Notes under the pieces: model-generated
Database searches by the model: none
Told to the model about the DNA's origin: nothing
What the model saw: the letters and a program-made list of their open reading frames with translations, nothing else
Shown: piece by piece, positions 16,711-27,229 of the stretch
How positions within the stretch are numbered: the first letter of the stretch is position 1
How the letters are laid out: each line of letters opens with the position of its first letter
Assembly: GCA_958295945.1 (NCBI GenBank)
Contig: OY282386.1
Coordinates: forward strand, 1,674,001 to 1,738,000
Source: Candidatus Poribacteria bacterium
GTDB lineage: Bacteria; Poribacteria; WGA-4E; WGA-3G
Reading direction: 5' to 3'
Length of the DNA stretch: 64,000 nt
Position numbers and translations under genes: made by a program

Positions 16711-16977
16711 ATGACTTATGTAATTTGTGAACCATGCATTGACGTAAAAGACCACATTTGTGCTGAGGTATGTCCCGTTGAATGCATTCACCCAATGAAA
16801 GACGAAGACCTAGACAAATTTGAAGAAGTAGAACAACTTTACATTGACCCAGAAGAATGCATTGACTGCCATGTTTGTGTCCCTGAATGTCCTGTTGAGG
16901 CAATCTTTGTAGATGATGAAGTGCCAGAAGAGTGGGAACATTTCATAGAGATAAACGCTGATTACTATCAAGAATAA
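16711..16977 (+). CDS. 7Fe-type (3Fe-4S/4Fe-4S) ferredoxin, copy 1
   Basis: The protein has 88 acidic residues. The cysteine pattern is C9-x7-C17-x3-C21-P and C50-x2-C53-x2-C56-x3-C60-P, as in FdxA-like 7Fe ferredoxins; extra cysteines are at 6 and 25. Landmarks are MTYVICEPCID, YIDPEECIDC and ECPVEAIF, then VPEEWEHFIEINADYY. The family carries single electrons between reductases and redox enzymes in the cytoplasm. AGGAGG precedes the ATG. It is the first of three tandem copies behind the HxGF array; no obvious redox enzyme gene is next to them. Confidence 0.92.
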   Translation: MTYVICEPCIDVKDHICAEVCPVECIHPMKDEDLDKFEEVEQLYIDPEECIDCHVCVPECPVEAIFVDDEVPEEWEHFIEINADYYQE

Positions 16978-17029
16978 ACATTTATTTGACAAATTAGTAA
17001 AATCGTATATAATAATAGGAGAGCACACA

Positions 17030-17308
17030 GTGACTTATGTAATTTGTGAACCTTGTATTGACGAAAAAGACGCTTCTTGTGTAGATGTCTGCCCCTGTGG
17101 ATCCATAGGACCAATCCCTGAGTATGAAGCAGACGATTTTGAAGGTGTAAACCAACTCTTTATTGACCCGGATACATGTATTGAATGTGGCGTGTGTGAA
17201 GGGGAGTGTCCCGTGGAGGCTATATTCTTTGATGAACATGTTCCCGAAAAATGGGAGCACTACATACAAAAAAACGCTGATTACTACGAACAACAACCCA
17301 GTGTTTAA
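17030..17308 (+). CDS. 7Fe-type ferredoxin, copy 2 (divergent)
   Basis: The start is GTG 17030 after GGAGAGC; the protein has 92 residues. The seven ligand cysteines are kept (C9, C17, C21 and the CIECGVCEGEC set), but the first cluster region reads CVDVCPCGSI, so the extra cysteine moves from position 25 to 23. The middle loop differs (IPEYEADDFEGVNQLFIDP) and the C-terminus is longer (EQQPSV). This is the most diverged of the three and could have a different potential or partner. Confidence 0.9.
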   Translation: MTYVICEPCIDEKDASCVDVCPCGSIGPIPEYEADDFEGVNQLFIDPDTCIECGVCEGECPVEAIFFDEHVPEKWEHYIQKNADYYEQQPSV

Positions 17309-17345
17309 AGTGATAAATTATCTTTCTTGAAAGGAGAACTACAAT

Positions 17346-17609
17346 ATGACCTATGTAATTTGCGAACCTTGCATTGACGAAAAAGACAGTTCTTGTGTTG
17401 ATGTGTGCCCAGTAGATTGCATTCACCCACACCCAACAGATGCACCTGACGACTTTGAAGAAGTTGAAATGCTCTATATCGATCCGGAAGAATGCATCGA
17501 TTGTGGCGTGTGTGAACCGGAATGCCCCGTTGAGGCTATCTTCATGGAAGAAGATGTTCCAGAGGAATGGGAGCATTTCATTGAAATCAACGCTGACTAT
17601 TTTGAGTAA
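17346..17609 (+). CDS. 7Fe-type ferredoxin, copy 3
   Basis: This 87-residue protein is very close to the FdxA consensus: MTYVICEPCIDEKDSSCVDV, CPVDCIHPHP, LYIDPEECIDCGVC, EPECPVEAIF, PEEWEHFIEINADYF. All cluster cysteines are present. AAGGAG is upstream. It is last of the tandem trio and is followed by a terminator-like inverted repeat at 17648. Confidence 0.92.
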   Translation: MTYVICEPCIDEKDSSCVDVCPVDCIHPHPTDAPDDFEEVEMLYIDPEECIDCGVCEPECPVEAIFMEEDVPEEWEHFIEINADYFE

Positions 17610-17647
17610 AATAACACCGAATTGACAGAATGTAAGTCAAAACTAAG

Positions 17648-17735
17648 GGTGTTGTCTAATAACAATTGATAGGTGGAAGCTGCAATCATCAGCACTATGC
17701 CATACCATTTGTTAGACAGCACCTTTGCTTTTTAT
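17648..17735 (+). terminator. inverted repeat with T-rich end after the ferredoxins
   Basis: GGTGTTGTCTAA (17648-17659) pairs with TTAGACAGCACC (17712-17723) with one G-T pair and is followed by TTTGCTTTTTATT. The 52-base loop is long for a simple terminator, so it may also be a small repeat element. Confidence 0.5.
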
Positions 17736-17879
17736 TCAATAAATATACAATAATTAACACGATTCCTCTTGGGACGTGCGCTTTCCGATTTTCAGATAAA
17801 ATGTAAGTTCTGCGTGGACCAACATAGACCGTATACAGTCACCTTAACCCAAAAAACAAAGTTTGAGGAAGCATGAACC

Positions 17880-20800
17880 ATGATAAAAAAAGCATTAGCA
17901 AAATTCAAAATCACACCAAGTCACACAGAAAACATTGTACAGGAAATATCACATACAAAGCCTGCTGTCCCATCTATAAGTAAACCATTTGTCCCATGGT
18001 TAACTGCTACCTTTTCCTGCGTAGTAGTGCTAATAATGTTAGGTTTTGGAAAAGGCAATAATTTTGCCCTATTCCAAGGAGATGCTTTTGCGCAACAAGA
18101 AAATCCTGACACTAAAACACAAACTGACAATGCACAACTACAATTTAACCATGCAGATGAGGAAAATAAATTGGAAAATTATCCACAATGGAATCTGCCA
18201 AAAGGAGCGAAGATGCGATTAGGCAAGGGAGGACTGGGAACAATTCAGTTTTCACCAGATGGAACACAGATGGTAGTGGGTAGTAATACCGGTGTCTGGA
18301 TTTACGATGTGGAAACAGGTAAAGAGATTTCATTATTACTCGGAATGAGTAGAGCAATTGCGTATTCACCTGATGGTCGCTTTATCGCATCTGCTGGTGG
18401 AGACCCAGTTACCAGTTTTGGTGGGAGTCCACTTGAAACAGGAATTGAGATACGGGAAGTTACTACAGGAAGAAAAATCTCGTTACAAGATGAGTTGCCT
18501 CCTGCGGAAGCGTTGCGGTTCACAAATGATAGCAAAACGCTTGTATGTCTCAGCATGTCAAGAGAAAACATATATTGGATTGATGTGGAAACCGGTGAAT
18601 ACACAACGACAAATATAGGAAAAAGACAGGGGTATATGCATCTTGAAAGTTACGCACTTACAGAAGATAAAATCGCTATCGGAAGTAATGATGGAAAAAT
18701 TGAGTTGTGGGACACTACGACAGGTAAGAAGTTGACAACGCTTAGGAAATTTGGGAAAGAAGTTAGCTTACCAGAATATTTCACTAAGACAAACAAAGCA
18801 CTGACTATGGAATTCTCTTCAGACAGAACAAAACTCGCTACTGGAAATTTAGATACCACAGTACAAATATGGGATACAACCACTGGAGAAGAATTAATTG
18901 TTCTGCAAAAGCCTATAGAAGGGAACATGTGGAGTGTATCAACGGAAAATGGAAAAGAGATCGTAAAAAACCCAATGAAGAACGAGAGGAACAGTAGACC
19001 GTCTTCATTGGCATTCTCTCCAGATGGTTCACTGCTTGCTTGTGGTAGTGAAGATAGCACTATCAAACTGTGGAATAGTCTTACAGGCGAATTTATTGCT
19101 ACCTTCACAGGTCATTTCAGCATTGTTGAACAATTAACTTTTTCACTAGATGGCAAAACACTTGCAAGTGGCAGTGCTGATGGTACAGTCCGATTTTGGG
19201 ATATTGAGACAAGAAAACCAGTACAGAACAAGATTACTGGACACATGTGGATAAGATCGACAGCTGCATTAAATGATGGTACAAGTTTTGTGAGTGTATC
19301 AGACGAAGGTATAATCACTGTTTGGGATCTGAAGAATACTCAAAAAACAACTTCCATAATCAAAGCAGTACTTGAGGAACATTTGTATTGGAATACTTAC
19401 AGAACGTATGTGTTCACACCAGATGGAACCAAACTGCTCAATCACGGTAAACAAACCGACCCAACTAAACCAAACTTTAATGATTGGGTGCTACGTCTGA
19501 ATGATGTTAACACAGGACGTGAGTTAAAGTCTTTCCCATGGGGTACTGGAGAGGTGTTTTCGCCTGATGGAAAAATCTTAGCACAAGGTGCTGTCAACAA
19601 AATCCACTTATTGAATATAGAAACTGGAGAAGAACGTGAAATAATTACATCAGACCACGATGAAGATTCCGATGAAGACAAACCTTTTATCAGGACTATA
19701 GCATTTTCACCTGATGGAGAAAAGATTGTTAGTGGCACGTCGGGTGGACATGTTCAATTGTGGGATGTGGAAACTGGAACTGAGTTAAGTTCTTTCTTTC
19801 CAGAATTGACAGATAACGATAAAAGACGAGAACCTATACATCAGTTTGTATTTTCTTCAGACGGTTCGCTAATTGCTGTCCGCAGTACAAAACGGATACG
19901 TATCATAGGAAGAGCGAAACAACCTCACTTTAAGGAATTGCTTTTTTCTGAAGAGGAAGATGGAGATACATTCATCTTTTCACCAGATAATAAAGTGCTT
20001 ATCGTCGGTTACTGGGGTGGGAAAATTCGGTTATGGGATGTAGTGACCGGAGATAAACTTATCACACTTGATGGACATTCCGTGGCTGTGGCAGATTTGA
20101 TATTTTTACCAGATCATAAAACGCTTATGAGTGTCGGAGGCGGTAATATTCTACTGTGGGACTGGAATCAAGTAATCAGGAGTGCATACGCAGAGAATCA
20201 AGAACTTGAACCTGATGTGAACCTTGCCACTGAAGAACAATCAGCAGAAAATGTGTTACAAATCCTTGAACATTCAGCACAAAAGCCAAAAATCTCTGAT
20301 CATGTCCTGTGGAATGGTGAGATATATCTCGCTAATGAATGGTATGAACACGCGTATGGGGAATTTGTGAAATACTTATCCGCTGCAGATTATGAGGGAG
20401 GACAGAATGTCATTACACCACCAAGTTTTCACCGTCATTTATTCGCAAAAATTGGCAAAATCGGTAAAGATATTGAAGATAAAGACGGTTTCGCTGACCT
20501 GGTAACTAAATTGATTGACGCATTTGCAGATAGTCGGAGCATCCAATTGAATGCACACCTTGTTCTCGCTAAATTCTATCACGATAATGGAATGGATGAG
20601 AAAGCAGATGAGCATATTGAGAAAATAGATATCCTAATGAGAAACCTTACGACAGAAAGTCTAAGTCTTCAGTTAAATGCCTACCTCAGTCTAATTACAT
20701 ATTATCGGGATAAAGGCATGAATGAAAAGGCAGATATGTATATCCAAAAAATTGATAATATGATTGCTGAACTTGACCCAAATCAACCCAATAGCCTGAG

Positions 20801-21404
20801 ACTTCGGATTGGTACACATTTCGGTTTAGCCGAATATTATCGTGAATATGGTATGCATGAACAGGCAGATGAGCATATTCAAAAAACTGGTTTCATCACA
20901 GAAGATGCATGGATGGAACTTGGACCGTTTGACAACGCAGGCGGGATCGGCTTTGATACTGTATACATACCCGAAGACATCACGGAAATTGACCTCACTA
21001 CAAAATATGATGGACAGAATGGACTAGTCAGTTGGAAAAAGTTCAGCGATACGGGATTAAACGGTTATATCCATCTCGGTGAAAAGAATGTTGATTGGCA
21101 AGTCTTCTACACCTTCGCTACCGTTGCCTCTCCTGATGAACGTGAAGTCCAGCTAAGGTTTGATAGTGACGACCAAGGAAAATTATGGCTAAACGGCAAA
21201 GAGGAATTCACACATACCAAAACCTTTGCTGTTAGACTTGATACATATATCATTCCTGTCACACTCAAACAAGGTAAAAACAGTATCCTCGTAAAGGTGT
21301 GTAATGAAGAAGGGGCATGTGCTTTTATCCTCCGCATTACAGACAAAAACGGGCAGCCTTTTGATGATTTGATAATCAATAAAGCACCACAACAGAAAGA
21401 GTAA
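17880..21404 (+). CDS. membrane-anchored WD40-repeat protein with helical repeats and C-terminal beta-sandwich
   Basis: The 1174-residue protein has a charged cytoplasmic N-terminus of about 38 residues, one membrane segment (TATFSCVVVLIMLGFGKG) and a large extracytoplasmic part. WD40 blades run over about residues 110-770: IQFSPDGTQMVVGSNTGVWI, LAFSPDGSLLACGSEDSTIK, LDGKTLASGSADGTVRFWDI, GGHVQLWDVETGTELSSF. TPR-like helices follow (LVLAKFYHDNGMDEKADEHI and two more copies) at about 890-1010, then a beta domain with LRFDSDDQGKLWLNGKEEF. The N-terminal segment looks like the linker and anchor seen after sigma region 4 in sigma-fused proteins. It may therefore be the sensor partner of the ECF sigma factor at 10912; that is inference. 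ATG 17880 is 8 bases after GAGGAAG. Confidence 0.75.
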   Translation: MIKKALAKFKITPSHTENIVQEISHTKPAVPSISKPFVPWLTATFSCVVVLIMLGFGKGNNFALFQGDAFAQQENPDTKTQTDNAQLQFNHADEENKLENYPQWNLPKGAKMRLGKGGLGTIQFSPDGTQMVVGSNTGVWIYDVETGKEISLLLGMSRAIAYSPDGRFIASAGGDPVTSFGGSPLETGIEIREVTTGRKISLQDELPPAEALRFTNDSKTLVCLSMSRENIYWIDVETGEYTTTNIGKRQGYMHLESYALTEDKIAIGSNDGKIELWDTTTGKKLTTLRKFGKEVSLPEYFTKTNKALTMEFSSDRTKLATGNLDTTVQIWDTTTGEELIVLQKPIEGNMWSVSTENGKEIVKNPMKNERNSRPSSLAFSPDGSLLACGSEDSTIKLWNSLTGEFIATFTGHFSIVEQLTFSLDGKTLASGSADGTVRFWDIETRKPVQNKITGHMWIRSTAALNDGTSFVSVSDEGIITVWDLKNTQKTTSIIKAVLEEHLYWNTYRTYVFTPDGTKLLNHGKQTDPTKPNFNDWVLRLNDVNTGRELKSFPWGTGEVFSPDGKILAQGAVNKIHLLNIETGEEREIITSDHDEDSDEDKPFIRTIAFSPDGEKIVSGTSGGHVQLWDVETGTELSSFFPELTDNDKRREPIHQFVFSSDGSLIAVRSTKRIRIIGRAKQPHFKELLFSEEEDGDTFIFSPDNKVLIVGYWGGKIRLWDVVTGDKLITLDGHSVAVADLIFLPDHKTLMSVGGGNILLWDWNQVIRSAYAENQELEPDVNLATEEQSAENVLQILEHSAQKPKISDHVLWNGEIYLANEWYEHAYGEFVKYLSAADYEGGQNVITPPSFHRHLFAKIGKIGKDIEDKDGFADLVTKLIDAFADSRSIQLNAHLVLAKFYHDNGMDEKADEHIEKIDILMRNLTTESLSLQLNAYLSLITYYRDKGMNEKADMYIQKIDNMIAELDPNQPNSLRLRIGTHFGLAEYYREYGMHEQADEHIQKTGFITEDAWMELGPFDNAGGIGFDTVYIPEDITEIDLTTKYDGQNGLVSWKKFSDTGLNGYIHLGEKNVDWQVFYTFATVASPDEREVQLRFDSDDQGKLWLNGKEEFTHTKTFAVRLDTYIIPVTLKQGKNSILVKVCNEEGACAFILRITDKNGQPFDDLIINKAPQQKE

Positions 21405-21476
21405 TCGTTTCAAAACCGCTTGAATGTTGTTTGCCAACATCGGAGCAGCTCATCCTATCAAAGTACCCTGAAACTT

Positions 21477-21530
21477 CAGACTCATAATCCTGAAAATCTA
21501 CTAATCCTGAAAATCCTGGTTCAGACAAAG
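21477..21530. repeat. partial copy of family 3 repeat (AATCCTGAAAATCCTGGTTC)
   Basis: This is the right end of the element intact at 61818-61980, followed by a scrap of the family 2 end (AAAAACTTTACAC at about 21560). No gene is seen in 21405-21793. Confidence 0.6.
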
Positions 21531-21593
21531 GAATTACACTAAATTGACGTTTATGGTGCAAAAACTTTACACTCCCTCCCAAAAAGTAAATAC

Positions 21594-21622
21594 TTGATAT
21601 TAAGGTCAATAACAAGTATAAT
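21594..21622 (+). promoter_or_regulatory. sigma70-type promoter of katG
   Basis: TTGATA (21594-21599) and TATAAT (21617-21622) are exactly 17 bases apart, 170 bases before the katG start, with the two palindromic repeats just downstream. Confidence 0.7.
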
Positions 21623-21629
21623 TAATAAA

Positions 21630-21728
21630 CCTATACTGTTGATTAAGGATACCCTTAATATGAGCGGGTGAAAGCACCGTTGTTTTCTGTTGCGATTCCT
21701 ATACTGTTGATTAAGGATACCCTTAATA
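21630..21728 (+). promoter_or_regulatory. two direct copies of a palindromic operator-like site in the katG leader
   Basis: A 30-base block starting CCTATACTGTTGATTAAGG occurs at 21630-21659 and again at 21699-21728. Each holds the inverted repeat ATTAAGGATACCCTTAAT, and a further half site (CCCTTAAT) follows at about 21730. The first copy begins where transcription from the promoter at 21594 should start. This is the layout of a repressor binding site, plausibly peroxide- or metal-responsive as for other katG genes. It does not match the usual PerR, Fur or OxyR consensus. Confidence 0.55.
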
Positions 21729-21775
21729 GCCCTTAATAGAAGAATACTTTAAAGAATAGATGAGTAAGAATGTAG

Positions 21776-23983
<2,208 letters not shown>

Positions 23984-24000
23984 ACCATGATTTGATTATA

Positions 24001-24030
24001 GGCGGGGTCTCTGTACCCCGCCTTTGTCTT
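24001..24030 (+). terminator. Rho-independent terminator of katG
   Basis: GGCGGGGT (24001-24008) pairs with ACCCCGCC (24015-24022) across a 6-base loop and is followed by TTTGTCTT, 17 bases after the katG stop. Confidence 0.8.
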
Positions 24031-24060
24031 GCGCAGAATGTCTTATACCATTTCTAATTA

Positions 24061-24174
24061 ATACCATTTCTAATAGAAAACGCCGCATTTTTGTACCACA
24101 AACTGCCAGTTTGTGCAGTCCTTCAAGAGATTCTTAACAAATGTTAATGGGATAAACATTTATAGAAATGGTAT
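24061..24174. repeat. family 1 inverted-repeat element, intact copy (114 bp)
   Basis: ATACCATTTCTA and TAGAAATGGTAT form the ends; CACAAACTGCCAGTTTGTG is the central palindrome. The orientation is opposite to the copy at 15709. A left-end scrap precedes it (24045-24060) and an expanded copy follows directly. Confidence 0.8.
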
Positions 24175-24175
24175 A

Positions 24176-24684
24176 ATACCATTTCTAATAGAAAACGCCC
24201 CATTTTTGTACCACAAACTGCCAGTTTGTGCAGTATTCAAAAGGTTTTCATAACAACAAACCGCACAATCTGGCAGAATGTGCTACAACCGCACAATCTG
24301 GCAGAATGTGCTACAACCGCACAATCTGGCAGAATGTGCTACAACCGCACAATCTGGCAGAATGTGCTACAACCGCACAATCTGGCAGAATGTGCTACAA
24401 CCGCACAATCTGGCAGAATGTGCTACAACCGCACAATCTGGCAGAATGTGCTACAACCGCACAATCTGGCAGAATGTGCTACAACCGCACAATCTGGCAG
24501 AATGTGCTACAACCGCACAATCTGGCAGAATGTGCTACAACCGCACAATCTGGCAGAATGTGCTACAACCGCACAATCTGGCAAAATGTGCTACAACCGC
24601 ACAATCTGGCAAAATGTGCTACAACCGCACAATCTGGCAGAATGTGCTACAATTGGCGAAGGTATTGTCAATTAGAAATGGTAT
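24176..24684. repeat. family 1 element expanded by an internal 28-bp tandem array
   Basis: The left half (24176 to about 24236) matches the intact copy, including CACAAACTGCCAGTTTGTG. The right terminus TAGAAATGGTAT is at 24673-24684. Between them lies the 28-bp array, so the element appears to have been invaded or amplified internally. Confidence 0.65.
24259..24650. repeat. 14 tandem copies of a 28-bp unit
   Basis: Units start every 28 bases from 24259 to 24623. Twelve are identical. Units 12 and 13 (24567, 24595) share one G-to-A change (CTGGCAAAATG for CTGGCAGAATG), which indicates a local duplication. The unit holds the imperfect palindrome GCACAATCTGGCAGAATGTGC, with the same CTGGCAG core as the other repeats. 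Because 28 is not a multiple of 3, all frames stay open; these are not genes. There are no spacers, so it is not a CRISPR array. Confidence 0.95.
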
Positions 24685-24719
24685 TAGAATTGGTATCATC
24701 ATTTTAACACGGAGGAGTA

Positions 24720-26156
24720 ATGAAAAAACGAACTCATGTCAGTTGTATAATTATATTGTTTTGTATTTTACAGAGTTTCGTCATAGATTCAACTTTCGGT
24801 CAAGACGACTCTTTGGTTGAAAAGGTCCTTGAGAATCACAAGGAAACCCTAAAACAGAAAAAAGTAAAAAATGTTCTGCCGGATGCATTAAAAGAATTCA
24901 AGGAATCTGAAATTCATGCAGTTTTGATCCAGAAAGATCTAACCCAGTTGTTTGCGAACCCTGAAGATTTAGAGGAAATAACAGATGAAATAGATGAAGA
25001 ATTCATAACATTACTCAAAGAAGATAACGGAGTTCAAGCAATATTTAATGATGCAGACTTCCTCAGTCTGATGCAAGACAAAGATGCAATCGCAGAACTT
25101 GCAAGACTTATCAAAGCAGATTGGTTGGAATTTAGGATAAGAAATGTTCACATCCTGCCGCTTTTGTTAATAGTCGTAGTGTGCCTTTTGGCACTGGGCA
25201 AAGGAGCAGATTGGCTTGTTGACGAGGCGGTGGTGTTATCTTCGCAGTGGGGGTTAGGCAAGGCTGTTATCGGGGCAACGATTGTTAGTATTGGGACAAC
25301 AACACCCGAAGCAGCGGTTTCCGTACTATCGGCTATACAAGGAGAACCGGGACTTGCTCTCGGCAATGCAGTCGGTTCAATTATCTGTGATACAGGACTG
25401 ATTTTAGGGTTGGCTTCACTGATTGCCCCTTTATCGTTCAATAGAGAGTTAGCATCCCGTCTGTCCAATGTTCAGGTGAGTGCTGGAATTCTCTTGGTAT
25501 TAGCCTGTTTTCCTTGGTCATCTCCAGTAAAAGTCTTTACTCAAGGCGGGACTCTCTATCAGGGCATAGGCATTGTTTTCGTTGTTCTGTTAGGACTCTA
25601 TATATGGCAATCTATCCGATGGGCAGGTTCAATCACGTCTGAATCTGAAACTGTAACTGATGAAGAAACAGAACACAAAAGATCAAGCACGTTTGTCACC
25701 CTACTTAAACTTATCGGGTCAATTGCTATTGTTGTTGTCTCTGCACAAATCCTCATCCCAACAGTGAAGACACTTGCAATAAGATTTAATGTTCCGGAGG
25801 AGATCGTTGCTGCAACGCTTGTTGCATTTGGCACATCGTTGCCGGAACTTGTAACAGCGATCACAGCAGTCAGACGCGGGCATGGTGAATTAGCAGTCGG
25901 CAACATAATCGGTGCAGATATTTTGAATGTGCTTTTTGTCGCGGGTGTATCAGCAGCTGCTACACCTAACGGTCTACAAGCATCAGGCAAATTTTTCCAA
26001 TTCCTATTTCCTGCAATGGTGATTATTCTGATCGTATTCCGAATTGGTGTCTTCGTTTCAGGAAGTCAACTGAAACGTCCGTTTGGGGTTGTCCTAGTGG
26101 CAATTTATATTTTAGTGACAGTCCTAAGTTATATTTTTTCTGTAGATATGCATTAG
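24720..26156 (+). CDS. CaCA-family Na+(or H+)/Ca2+ exchanger with extra N-terminal domain
   Basis: The protein has 478 residues. Residues 1-24 are an export signal (CIIILFCILQSF to TFGQD). About 115 acidic helical residues with no membrane segment follow. Then come around ten membrane helices with the two inverted alpha repeats of the family: IVSIGTTTPEAAVSVLSAI with LALGNAVGSIICD, and LVAFGTSLPELVTAITAV with LAVGNIIGADILNV. The conserved acidic residues of both repeats are present. It exports Ca2+ or a related cation across the inner membrane. The periplasmic N-terminal extension is unusual, as YrbG-type proteins lack it. GGAGGAG precedes ATG 24720. Confidence 0.88.
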   Translation: MKKRTHVSCIIILFCILQSFVIDSTFGQDDSLVEKVLENHKETLKQKKVKNVLPDALKEFKESEIHAVLIQKDLTQLFANPEDLEEITDEIDEEFITLLKEDNGVQAIFNDADFLSLMQDKDAIAELARLIKADWLEFRIRNVHILPLLLIVVVCLLALGKGADWLVDEAVVLSSQWGLGKAVIGATIVSIGTTTPEAAVSVLSAIQGEPGLALGNAVGSIICDTGLILGLASLIAPLSFNRELASRLSNVQVSAGILLVLACFPWSSPVKVFTQGGTLYQGIGIVFVVLLGLYIWQSIRWAGSITSESETVTDEETEHKRSSTFVTLLKLIGSIAIVVVSAQILIPTVKTLAIRFNVPEEIVAATLVAFGTSLPELVTAITAVRRGHGELAVGNIIGADILNVLFVAGVSAAATPNGLQASGKFFQFLFPAMVIILIVFRIGVFVSGSQLKRPFGVVLVAIYILVTVLSYIFSVDMH

Positions 26157-26268
26157 ACAGGACGGACGCATTCCCCCCGCTTGCGGGGGGTTAGGGGGGT
26201 AAAATAGGCAGAAATTGGAGTTTTTAACCCCCTACCCCCCTTATCAAGGGGGAATGCGTCCGTCCTGA
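26157..26268. repeat. 112-bp perfect-ended inverted repeat directly after the exchanger stop
   Basis: CAGGACGGACGCATTCCCCC (26158-26177) is mirrored by GGGGGAATGCGTCCGTCCTG (26248-26267). The inside carries CCCCCCGCTTGCGGGGGG and a second arm pair GGTTAGGGGGGT / AACCCCCTACCCCCC. It starts at the base after the stop codon and could serve as a terminator. Related arms occur at about 33970-34040 and 35201-35310. Confidence 0.75.
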
Positions 26269-26359
26269 CAATATCGGAACAGCTTATCTTATGCCATTTC
26301 TATAAATAGACATTATGCCGATTTAATTGTCCAATGTTGCTTCATTCAAGGCGTGGCGT

Positions 26360-26424
26360 GTAGGGGCGAGGTTTCCTCGCCCGACTGGAATACCCGTGGA
26401 CGGGCGGGGAAACCCCGCCCCTAC
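26360..26424. repeat. small palindromic repeat (GTAGGGGCGAGGTTTCCTCG)
   Basis: GTAGGGGCGAGGTTTCCTCGCCC pairs imperfectly with GGGCGGGGAAACCCCGCCCC TAC, making a strong GC-rich hairpin in an AT-rich gap. Confidence 0.6.
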
Positions 26425-26449
26425 GATGTTCACAAGGGACGCTGATTAA

Positions 26450-26636
26450 TTCATTATCCTGGAAATCCTGGTTCAGCCATTTATTTTTTGTCTGATATTT
26501 TGATGTTTCAGCCTCTTATCTTATCCTGGAAATCTACTAATCCTGAAAATCCTGGTTCAGACAATACCAAAAACCCACAATTCTCACAAAAAAACCCACA
26601 ATTCTCACAAAAAACCACACAATTCTCAAAAAAAAT
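26450..26636. repeat. family 3 repeat pieces followed by three tandem ACCCACAATTCTCAC units
   Basis: Two pieces of the AATCCTGGTTCAG family lie at about 26447-26480 and 26524-26569. About 21-base units (ACCCACAATTCTCACAAAAA, the last one altered) follow to 26636, then a run of A. I see no gene between 26269 and 27229; an open frame on the minus strand at 26713-27033 lacks coding character. Confidence 0.5.
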
Positions 26637-26657
26637 GCATTTTTTTGTAATTTTTTC

Positions 26658-26686
26658 TTGACTTATAACGTATATTTATATACAAT
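26658..26686 (+). promoter_or_regulatory. sigma70-type promoter (distal) of the lamin-tail protein
   Basis: TTGACT (26658-26663) and TACAAT (26681-26686) are 17 bases apart in AT-rich sequence, 540 bases before the gene at 27230. Confidence 0.55.
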
Positions 26687-26923
26687 ATATCACATACTTC
26701 ATGTTAAGACATTTAATAAGGGCAAACACATAGAAAATTAATTTGCTTAAGTTTGTAATTCGTGTTATCATTATTATATGTTGAATATATGATTTCAATT
26801 TTCATAAAACAAACCGATACTTTATAAACAAAATAAAAGGTATTGGCAACTGAGGACACCAGAGAAAAAGATATAATTTCTATAACGGAGTCCCGCTTAA
26901 TTTTAAGACGATATAAGTTTAAT

Positions 26924-26952
26924 TTGACATTATATTGATTTTCACTTATAAT
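26924..26952 (+). promoter_or_regulatory. perfect consensus sigma70 promoter of the lamin-tail protein
   Basis: TTGACA (26924-26929) and TATAAT (26947-26952) with exactly 17 bases between are a full consensus match. It leaves a leader of about 270 bases before ATG 27230, so strong transcription with possible leader control is expected. Confidence 0.8.
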
Positions 26953-27229
26953 TAGTATACTAAACCTTGCAAACTGGCGCGAATTATTGGGATAGATAGA
27001 AAACATATTCGTAAATGCCACATGCAAGGACAAGCATCAATAACCCCGATGTAGGTAAAAATAGATGGATAGATTAGGTGTGTTATTGATTGAGATAGGT
27101 AAACAGGTTCCCCTTGTTTAAACACAATATTAATACAAAATATTAATATTTACGATTGGAAAGATAGATTAACAGGATTTAATCCCTGAATCTTAACTTG
27201 AATTTAATATTTCTAAGGAGATTTTTATA

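Noticed and set aside
24259-24650. CRISPR-like regular repeat
   Set aside because: The 28-bp units are directly adjacent with no spacers, and no cas genes are in the window.
24228-24820. Three overlapping open frames of 149-180 codons on the plus strand
   Set aside because: They are translations of the 28-bp tandem array; the period is not a multiple of 3, so every frame stays open. There is no ribosome site or coding pattern.
26713-27033. 106-codon frame on the minus strand before the lamin-tail gene
   Set aside because: AT-rich with no ribosome site, overlaps the perfect plus-strand promoter and leader, and shows no recognisable protein features.
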